From the NCBI GenBank assembly GCA_025963265.1, contig JAOPUY010000101.1, positions 1 through 11,426 on the forward strand: DNA of 11,426 nt. Reading direction: 5' to 3'. Source of the stretch: Frankiales bacterium (GTDB lineage: Bacteria > Actinomycetota > Actinomycetes > Mycobacteriales > Jatrophihabitantaceae). The notes below the pieces were generated by a model. That model had not been told where the DNA came from. It did no database searches and was given only the letters and a program-made list of their open reading frames with translations. Of the stretch, positions 6,695 to 11,426 are shown piece by piece. The first letter of the stretch is position 1. Every line of letters begins with the position of its first letter. The position numbers were made by a program, and so were the translations under genes.

Positions 6695-6720
6695 ATACAA
6701 AGAGTATGTGCCATACACAG
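6682..6720. promoter_or_regulatory. Dual palindromic operator for the TetR regulator in the divergent exporter/tetR promoter region
   Basis: CTGTGTATGTCATATAC at 6682-6698 pairs with GTATGTGCCATACACAG at 6704-6720 with 15 of 17 matches around a 5-bp centre; the outer nine bases are a perfect match. Inside, each arm is itself a near-palindrome of the form GTATG-N3-CATAC: 6686-6698 (five of six pairs; the match continues one pair outward) and 6704-6716 (five of six). The two are in tandem, centres 18 bp apart, and identical at 10 of 13 positions. This fits two TetR dimers side by side. The left site covers the ATG of the ABC ATPase gene, and the right site lies just before the tetR -10 element, so occupancy should repress both genes. 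Confidence 0.85.
6701..6706 (-). promoter_or_regulatory. Candidate -10 element of the ABC exporter operon
   Basis: On the minus strand TACTCT fits TANNNT and ends six bases before the ATG at 6694, so transcription would begin at or next to the start codon. It lies inside the operator. No convincing -35 is visible. Confidence 0.5.
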
Positions 6721-6721
6721 A

Positions 6722-6727
6722 TATAGT
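6722..6727 (+). promoter_or_regulatory. Candidate -10 element of tetR
   Basis: TATAGT fits the actinobacterial -10 consensus and ends six bases before the ATG at 6734, placing the likely transcription start at the start codon (leaderless). It begins two bases after the operator. No clear -35 is visible. Confidence 0.6.
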
Positions 6728-6733
6728 CAAGGG

Positions 6734-7534
6734 ATGCCGCGACGATCCGACCCGCCCGCCGAACCGGTTCCGCCGTCCTTCCCGCTGCCGCCGGGCCTGG
6801 ACCTGCTCTGGGGTCGACGCGAACGCGGCCAGCGCGGCCCCAAGCCGGGGCTGTCACTCGATGCCATCGTCGATGCCGCAGTGGCCATCGCCGACGCCGA
6901 CGGACTCGATGCCGTCTCGATGGCCCGAGTGGCCAAGGAACTCAACTTCACGACGATGTCGCTGTACCGCTACGTGAGCGGCAAAGACCAGCTGCTGCAG
7001 CTGATGTGGAATGCCAGCGCCCGGGGCGCGAGCGACGTCGTCCTCGAAGGCGAAGGCTGGCGGGCGCGGCTGCGAAGCTGGGTCCTCATTCAACGCGACG
7101 TGATCGACAGCCATCCGTGGATCACCCAGATGCCGATGGCCGCGCCGCCGGTCGCGCCGAACTCGTTGACCTTCGTCGAGCGCGGGCTCGAGACCCTGGA
7201 AGGCACCGGTCTAGCCGACGGCGACAAGCTTCGACTCATCGGGCTCCTCAGCAGCTACACCCTGAGCGAGGCCCGGATGGCCAATGACACCAAGCGGGCC
7301 GCCGCCGCGGCCGCGGCGGCGGGAGCCCAAGCCGGCGCCGGTTGGACGTTCGAGATGCTGCTGCGCCAGCTCGTCGATGAACCGACCTATCCGCTGCTGC
7401 ACCGCATCGCGTGGACCCAGGACGTGGGCGGCGGCGCCGCCGGCGCCAGCGAGCGCGCGGAGTTTCTCTTCGGCGTGGAACGAATACTCGACGGCATCCA
7501 GTCCTTCATCGATCAGACGGGCTCCTCGGGCTGA
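6734..7534 (+). CDS. TetR/AcrR family transcriptional regulator
   Basis: This 266-residue repressor-type protein has a 40-residue Pro-rich N-terminal arm. The TetR N-terminal domain follows (about 41-90), with the helix-turn-helix VSMARVAKELNFTTMSLYRY followed by VSGKDQLL. The rest is a large ligand-binding domain of the type with WVLIQRDVIDSHPWI and a final FLFGVERILDGIQSFI helix. A run of nine consecutive Ala (189-197) in a flexible stretch separates helices. The ATG at 6734 starts six bases after a TATAGT -10 and has no separated Shine-Dalgarno box (only AAGGG touching the ATG), so leaderless translation is likely. It is divergent from the DrrAB-like exporter and should control it and itself through the shared operator. 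The inducer is unknown, possibly the exported compound. Confidence 0.92.
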   Translation: MPRRSDPPAEPVPPSFPLPPGLDLLWGRRERGQRGPKPGLSLDAIVDAAVAIADADGLDAVSMARVAKELNFTTMSLYRYVSGKDQLLQLMWNASARGASDVVLEGEGWRARLRSWVLIQRDVIDSHPWITQMPMAAPPVAPNSLTFVERGLETLEGTGLADGDKLRLIGLLSSYTLSEARMANDTKRAAAAAAAAGAQAGAGWTFEMLLRQLVDEPTYPLLHRIAWTQDVGGGAAGASERAEFLFGVERILDGIQSFIDQTGSSG

Positions 7535-7547
7535 CCTCGGCCTGATT

Positions 7548-7631
7548 CCCAGCCACCGACCCCCAGTCGCGGATCCCCAGCCACCGACCTCCAGCCGCCG
7601 ATCCCCAGCCGCCGATCGCCAGTCGCCGAGC
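7548..7631. repeat. Six-copy 14-bp tandem repeat downstream of tetR
   Basis: Six head-to-tail 14-bp units start at 7548, 7562, 7576, 7590, 7604 and 7618. The consensus is CCCAGCCGCCGATC; units one and three are identical (CCCAGCCACCGACC), and units four and five differ only in the first base. There are no spacers, so this is a minisatellite and not a CRISPR array. It begins 13 bp after the tetR stop and has no open frame of its own that I can support. Function unknown. Confidence 0.85.
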
Positions 7632-7644
7632 GAGCGTCGCTCGC
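7630..7644. repeat. Perfect 15-bp palindrome after the tandem repeat
   Basis: GCGAGCG, one T, then CGCTCGC. As RNA it could form a six-pair stem with a three-base loop. It directly follows the 14-bp repeat array and could end tetR transcription, but no T run follows. Confidence 0.4.
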
Positions 7645-7753
7645 GACCGCCGGCGTGCCAGCTAGCGGTAAGTCCAAGCCCCGGCGACCCGGAAAGACAG
7701 TTGCCTGCCCGCTGCGATGACAGTCACAGCCGGGCTGCGACATCGTGAGAGGC

Positions 7754-9064
7754 ATGTCAATCGTCTTATCAAAAACCCCATCCCCGCACAGGTTGAAGCC
7801 AGGCCGTGGCGTGGCCGCGACGGCGTTCGCGCTCTCGGTTGCGATGCTCGGCACGACCCTGCCCACCCCGCTGTATGACCTATACCGGGTGCGCTTCGGC
7901 TTGTCGGAGCTGACGATCACGGTCATCTTCGCGACCTACGCCGTGGGCGTGATCGCATCCCTGTTCTTGTTTGGCCGGCTGTCGGACCAGCTCGGACGGC
8001 GCCCGGTGATGCTGGCCGGGCTCGCCCTGTCCGCGCTCAGTGCGGTGACGTTCCTCCTCGCGGCGGGTTTGCCCCTGCTGATCGTGGGCCGCGTCCTCTC
8101 CGGACTGTCGGCCGGCATCTTCACCGGCACCGCCACGGCCACCCTGGTCGACCTCGCGCCGCCGGAGGGCCGGGGGCGGGCCACCTTCCTCGCCGCGCTC
8201 GCGAACATGGGCGGCCTGGGCTTCGGACCGCTGCTGGCCGGGGTGCTGTCGCAGTGGGCCGGCTCGCCGTTGCGAGTGACCTTCTGGGTCGACCTCGCCC
8301 TGCTGGTTCCGGCGGCGATCGGCATCTGGGCCATGCCGGAGCCGGTCCTGGCCAGGAGCCGTCCGCGGCTGCGGCCGCACGCGCTGCGGATCCCCGCCCA
8401 GATGCGCGCGATATTCATCCGCGCCGCCCTGGCCGGCATGGCCGGGTTCGCCGTCCTCGGCCTGTTCGCCGCGGTCGCGCCCGCCTTCCTGGCCGCCGGC
8501 CTCGGGGTGACCAATCGCGCGGCCATCGGACTCGTCGTCTTCGCCGTCTTCGCGTCCTCCACCGCCGGTCAGGCCGCCCTCGGACGGGTGCGCGAGGCTG
8601 CGGCCCTGCCGGCCGGCTGCCTGGCGCTCATCGTCGGAATGGGTGTGCTGATGCTCGGTTTGGCGGTGTCCAGCCTGGCCCTGCTGATCCTCGGGGGCGT
8701 GATCGCCGGCTTCGGCCAGGGGCTGAGCTTCCGAGCGGCGTTGACCATGGTCAATGCCAACGCGCCGGCCGAAGCGCGCGGCGAAGTGGCCTCGAGCTTC
8801 TTCGTCACGATGTACGTCGCTATCTCCCTACCGGTCATCGGCGAGGGCGTGCTGGCCGAAGCGATCGGGCTGCGCCTGGCCGGGATCACGTTCGCGGCCA
8901 TCGTCGCCGCGCTGGCCGCGGCCGTGCTGGTGTTGACCGGCCGCCAGCCCGTTCAACATCAGCCCGGTGCGCCCGCCGGGTCTCCGAAGCTGCGCCTGGT
9001 GCTCAACCAGGTCCACGAACACGTTGTCCATAACAGTTCGCGATCACCGTCATCGTCCCGATGA
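7754..9064 (+). CDS. MFS transporter, drug-efflux type
   Basis: This 436-residue major facilitator protein probably has 12 transmembrane helices. The loop 2-3 motif A is FGRLSDQLGRRP, after the first helices (FALSVAMLGTTLPTPLY, then LTITVIFATYAVGVIASL). Charged cytoplasmic linkers (PVLARSRPRLRPHALRI) separate the two six-helix halves. The first-helix TLPTPLY pattern is common in actinobacterial multidrug or sugar efflux MFS proteins; the substrate is unknown. The polar tail after the last helix is Ser/His-rich. I chose the ATG at 7754 over an in-frame GTG at 7745; GAGAGG lies very close upstream, so the start is not certain. It is 219 bp from tetR, so it may or may not belong to that regulon. 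Confidence 0.9.
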   Translation: MSIVLSKTPSPHRLKPGRGVAATAFALSVAMLGTTLPTPLYDLYRVRFGLSELTITVIFATYAVGVIASLFLFGRLSDQLGRRPVMLAGLALSALSAVTFLLAAGLPLLIVGRVLSGLSAGIFTGTATATLVDLAPPEGRGRATFLAALANMGGLGFGPLLAGVLSQWAGSPLRVTFWVDLALLVPAAIGIWAMPEPVLARSRPRLRPHALRIPAQMRAIFIRAALAGMAGFAVLGLFAAVAPAFLAAGLGVTNRAAIGLVVFAVFASSTAGQAALGRVREAAALPAGCLALIVGMGVLMLGLAVSSLALLILGGVIAGFGQGLSFRAALTMVNANAPAEARGEVASSFFVTMYVAISLPVIGEGVLAEAIGLRLAGITFAAIVAALAAAVLVLTGRQPVQHQPGAPAGSPKLRLVLNQVHEHVVHNSSRSPSSSR

Positions 9065-9105
9065 GGTTCGCGGCGATGATCGCCCGAGTTCCCAGGAGGA
9101 ACACC

Positions 9106-9300
9106 ATGAGAATCCACGCCCACGACCTCGCAATCGGCGACGTCCTGCAACTGCACGATTGGCGCCTGCACATCACGGCCGTCGAGCACGAGCGGGCGAC
9201 CGCGGTGCTCACCGCTGAGTTCGCGTCCCTGCTCCATTTCACCCGAGACGACTGGGTGGAAGTCGTCGGCGACCACCACCAGGCGCCCGCTGCCGCGTGA
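9106..9300 (+). CDS. Small conserved-looking protein of unknown function
   Basis: This 64-residue acidic, His-rich soluble protein starts MRIHAHDLAIGDVLQLHDW and continues with alternating strands (RLHITAVEHERATAVLT, then FASLLHFTRDDWVEVVG), suggesting a small beta-barrel-like fold. I do not recognise the family. The ATG at 9106 has a near-perfect AGGAGGA at 9094-9100 with five bases of spacing. An in-frame ATG at 9061 overlaps the MFS stop (ATGA) and would add 15 residues that look non-coding. It is 41 bp after the MFS gene and probably co-transcribed. Five His residues could bind metal, which is speculation. Confidence 0.7.
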   Translation: MRIHAHDLAIGDVLQLHDWRLHITAVEHERATAVLTAEFASLLHFTRDDWVEVVGDHHQAPAAA

Positions 9301-9428
9301 GCTAGTGGATCACCTGCGTTCGGTGACGGCCGGTGCGGGGGTGAGCCGATGAGCTCGCCGTCCGCGACACCACTTATATCGTCTGGCCAAAGCGGGTGAC
9401 ACGGCATCACCTGGTACACGTGCTTTTT

Positions 9429-9450
9429 CGGCTAGCGACCCGCTCAGCCG
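9429..9450. repeat. Hairpin overlapping the S53 peptidase stop codon
   Basis: CGGCTAGCG at 9429-9437 pairs with CGCT(C)AGCCG at 9441-9450 with one bulged base and a three-base loop. The peptidase stop (9444-9446) lies in one arm. On the minus strand an A run rather than a T run follows, so a classical terminator is not supported in that direction. A T5 run (9424-9428) precedes it on the plus strand. Confidence 0.4.
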
Positions 9451-11258
9451 GGTGGGGGCAGGGCGGCGGGCAGGGTGGCCCAGTTCGGGACGCCGAGGCC
9501 GCTGGCGAGGTCGTAGCCGGTGCTCGCTTGGCAGCATCCGACGTCGGCCAGGTCGTTGTCGCCGGTGACGACGTCGTAGAACGCGCCCGGCCTTTCCGCG
9601 GCGGGGTAGAACCAGCCGTTGGCCAGCCCGATTCGGGGTCGGCCCGCGGCGCGCTCGGAGGCGTCGACCAGCGCCGTGGCCGCGGCGGTGAACGGCGTCG
9701 AGCCGCTGGTCCCGCCGACCGGCTGGACGGTGGAGTCGAGGATCACCGGCCAGCCGGGCACGATGTCAGCGAGCGCGCTGACGTCGGGCACGGCTCGGTG
9801 GTCTTGTGGGTTGGCTTTGGCCTGGTAGGACGGCCGGGCCTCGCGGCGGCTGAGCGCGCCGCCGCCGGCGGCGCTCTCGCCGTAGGCCGAGTCGTTCCAG
9901 ACCGTCTCCGACACGCGCGTGTTCCCCGGGCCGAGCGTCAGCCGGGTGCCGCCCACCGCGGTGACGAAGGGCGAGACGGCCGGGTAGGACAAGGTGGTTC
10001 CGCTGACGGTCGTGCCGCAGCTGGTCGAGCCGGAGTCGCCCGCGGCCACGAACGAGGACACGCCGGTGAGCGCGGTCATGGCCAGCACAGAGTCGACGAC
10101 GGCGGTGAAGGCCGGAGTGGCGGTGTTCTCCGCGATCGCGCAGCCGCCGTAGGACAGCGAGATGACGTCTGGAAGCCCGCTCGGACCGCCGATCGCCCGG
10201 CTGAAGCCGTCCAGGATGCCGCTGCCGCTGGCCGCGCTCTGCACGAGCTGGACCCGCGCGCCCGGGGCCACCGCGGCGGCGGTCTGCAGGTCGAGCGACG
10301 TCTCGGGGTCGGCGTTGGCGATGGCGGTGGCGACCCCGTCGCCTTGCGTCTGGTCCACGGGCGGCGGGGTGTATCCGAAGCACCGCCCGGCGAGCTGGAG
10401 GTCGCTCGACAGCCAGCCGCCGCCGAGGTCCAGGATGGTGATCAGCGGCGTGCCCGAGGCGTGGGCCCGCAGGGTGTCGACGCCGTAGGCGGTCTGGACC
10501 TGCTGCTCGGTGTAGGCCTGGCCTTGCTGCAGCGGAGGCGACGAGCAGCCGGCGGTGAACGGGGTGCCGTCGTTGCTCGGCCACGGCTGCGGCGCAGCGG
10601 TGCTGCTCGCGGCGTCGGCCGGGCCGTTGACGCTGGCCGGGCCGTTGCCGGCGGGCGGATGGCGCCCTTCGGCCGTCGGGGAGTACACCTCGGCCGTCGG
10701 CAGCAGGATCGCGGCGCCGGCGGGGTGCAGCGCGCCCGGGGTCTGAGCCGGCAGGGTGTAGGTGATGAACGGGTTCGACGCGGTGGCGGCCTGCACGGTG
10801 AGCGGGGCGCCTAACGCGCTCTGCCACTGCTGGACCGATCCAGTGACCCGCGAGAACAGCCGGGTCGGGTCGGCGGCGAATCGCAGGCCGAGCGAGTCGA
10901 CCGATTTGGCGATGCTGTTTATCTGCGCGTCGCTCGCGCCGAACTGATCGGCCGCCGCCGCCAACGGGCTGAACCGCCGGTAGTCCGAGGTCCCCGCGGT
11001 CGCCACATTGGCCGCGGCGTCGCTGAGCGCGGCGGCCGAGGCCGGCAGCGACAGGTAGAAAGTGACCTCGCCGGCCCTCGGACTCGGCAACGACACCGGC
11101 GCCGACGCCGCCTTCGACGTGCAGCCGCTGAGAACCGACCCGGCCAGCGCCACGGCCGCCGCCAGCGCAACGCCGGTGGGCGCCTTCCGCCGGGCGTCCG
11201 CAGCGCCGCGCCAGGCCCGCCTTGGGGGCCGGCTCAACCGGGCTGGAACTCCGATCAT
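9444..11258 (-). CDS. S53 family (sedolisin/kumamolisin-like) serine-carboxyl peptidase, predicted lipoprotein
   Basis: This 604-residue secreted protease has a basic N-terminus and a hydrophobic stretch (30-42) leading to the lipobox LSGC with Cys46, so it is predicted to be lipid-anchored outside the membrane. Residues about 60-190 look like the pro-kumamolisin activation domain (VTFYLSLP, then DYRRFSPL and the LPTAEVYSP end). A Pro/Ala/Ser linker follows, then the catalytic domain from about 245. All catalytic residues are seen: Glu319 and Asp323 in DPETSLDLQ, Asp408 in VAAGDSGS, and Ser518 in GGTSGSTPFTAA. The Ca-site segments FYDVVTGDND and GYDLASGLGVPNW close the domain. Such enzymes are active at acidic pH after prodomain removal. 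The ATG overlaps the stop of a short upstream frame as ATGA; GGTGAG abuts it. Confidence 0.93.
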   Translation of the reverse strand: MIGVPARLSRPPRRAWRGAADARRKAPTGVALAAAVALAGSVLSGCTSKAASAPVSLPSPRAGEVTFYLSLPASAAALSDAAANVATAGTSDYRRFSPLAAAADQFGASDAQINSIAKSVDSLGLRFAADPTRLFSRVTGSVQQWQSALGAPLTVQAATASNPFITYTLPAQTPGALHPAGAAILLPTAEVYSPTAEGRHPPAGNGPASVNGPADAASSTAAPQPWPSNDGTPFTAGCSSPPLQQGQAYTEQQVQTAYGVDTLRAHASGTPLITILDLGGGWLSSDLQLAGRCFGYTPPPVDQTQGDGVATAIANADPETSLDLQTAAAVAPGARVQLVQSAASGSGILDGFSRAIGGPSGLPDVISLSYGGCAIAENTATPAFTAVVDSVLAMTALTGVSSFVAAGDSGSTSCGTTVSGTTLSYPAVSPFVTAVGGTRLTLGPGNTRVSETVWNDSAYGESAAGGGALSRREARPSYQAKANPQDHRAVPDVSALADIVPGWPVILDSTVQPVGGTSGSTPFTAAATALVDASERAAGRPRIGLANGWFYPAAERPGAFYDVVTGDNDLADVGCCQASTGYDLASGLGVPNWATLPAALPPPG

Positions 11259-11350
11259 CTCACCGCCACATGTTCGGGGCCGAGATTGCGACGGGGGCCG
11301 CCCACCATCGCCTCAGGATCGACGATACGGTCGAACAGATCGGCGGTCAC
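11255..11350 (-). CDS. Short overlapping frame upstream of the S53 peptidase gene, 31 codons
   Basis: A GTG at 11350 opens a 31-codon frame with high G/C third positions, encoding VTADLFDRIVDPEAMVGG then PRRNLGPEHVAVR. Its TGA overlaps the peptidase ATG as ATGA, and its GTG overlaps the stop of another frame upstream as GTGA. Either it is a real small coupled gene, or it is the C-terminal part of the upstream gene put out of frame at a run of six G (11350-11355). No family recognised. Confidence 0.35.
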   Translation of the reverse strand: MTADLFDRIVDPEAMVGGPRRNLGPEHVAVR

Positions 11351-11424
11351 CCCCCGTGGCGAGGGCCGCCACCTCCCCCGGGGATCACCACATCCGGGTG
11401 ACGCTGGCTGACCTCAAGACTGGC
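11347..11424 (-). CDS. C-terminal end of an unidentified upstream gene (5' part outside window)
   Basis: An open minus-strand frame enters from the right edge and stops with TGA at 11349-11347. The visible residues are ASLEVSQRHPDVVIPGGGGG followed by PRHGG, and the codons look coding. The stop overlaps the next GTG as GTGA. Too little is present to name a family; a Gly-rich tail on a longer protein is the simplest reading. Confidence 0.35.
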   Translation of the reverse strand, partial: ASLEVSQRHPDVVIPGGGGGPRHGG

Positions 11425-11426
11425 CA

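Noticed and set aside
6695..6730. Extending the ABC ATPase to a TTG at 6730
   Set aside because: The added residues are encoded by the palindromic operator, and the conserved N-terminus begins at the ATG at 6694.
6230..6733. Extending the TetR protein upstream in frame
   Set aside because: The upstream part is antisense to the ABC ATPase gene; the -10 and homology start support 6734.
7548..7631. CRISPR-like array
   Set aside because: Units are 14 bp and contiguous with no spacers, and no cas gene is nearby.
7711..7730. Imperfect 20-bp inverted repeat (six of seven pairs) before the MFS gene
   Set aside because: Could be an operator, but the match is short and unrelated to the TetR operator motif.
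9301..9443. Possible promoter (TTATAT near 9374) or RNA gene in the gap between the small protein gene and the S53 gene
   Set aside because: No downstream gene is served, no -35 is evident and no structured RNA family is recognised.
9396..10814. Plus-strand open frame of 472 codons opposite the S53 peptidase gene
   Set aside because: Composition is Gly/Arg/Ala-rich without family motifs; the opposite strand encodes an S53 enzyme with all catalytic residues. High-GC antisense shadow.

Overview
The window is GC-rich DNA that reads as Actinomycetota. Codon third positions are strongly G/C, Shine-Dalgarno boxes are AGGAGG-like, two divergent genes look leaderless, and the families present (LuxR-type regulator, DrrA/DrrB-like exporter, TetR with an actinobacterial-style C-terminal domain, S53 lipoprotein) are typical of soil actinomycetes. 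I cannot name the genus. No tRNA, rRNA, CRISPR array, transposase or integrase is visible.

Left part (1-4914): the last 42 codons of a LuxR-family regulator are followed by a minus-strand metallo-beta-lactamase (MBL) fold protein. A 249-bp divergent region then leads into a five-gene plus-strand run: SRPBCC protein, VOC (glyoxalase-fold) protein, alpha/beta hydrolase with an Asp nucleophile, crotonase (enoyl-CoA hydratase) family protein, and an atypical SDR. The last three genes are joined by ATGA and GTGA start/stop overlaps, so the run is probably one operon. It looks like a small catabolic or tailoring pathway, but the substrate cannot be read from sequence. Two members depart from their family's active site. 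The MBL protein has Arg where the third metal-binding His is expected, and the SDR lacks the Ser/Tyr/Lys catalytic residues.

Middle part (4915-7534): a minus-strand ABC exporter pair (ATPase plus six-helix permease, ATGA overlap) is divergent from a TetR-family regulator. The 39 bp between their starts hold the clearest regulatory structure in the window. It is a large dyad (17-bp arms, 15 of 17 matching) made of two tandem GTATG-N3-CATAC palindromes 18 bp apart, and it overlaps the exporter start codon. A TANNNT -10 motif lies exactly six bases before each ATG, so both genes are probably leaderless and controlled by the TetR protein at this operator.

Right part (7535-11426): a six-copy 14-bp tandem repeat follows tetR. 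Next come an MFS drug-efflux-type transporter and a 64-residue protein of unknown function with a strong ribosome binding site. A minus-strand S53 (sedolisin) peptidase with a lipoprotein signal and all catalytic residues follows. At the right edge, two short minus-strand reading frames sit just upstream of the peptidase and are chained to it by GTGA and ATGA overlaps. This is either a peptidase operon entering from outside the window or one gene split by a frameshift at a run of six G.

The convergent boundary at 4915-4973 holds an 18-bp tandem repeat with a strong GC hairpin, probably separating the catabolic-like operon from the exporter.
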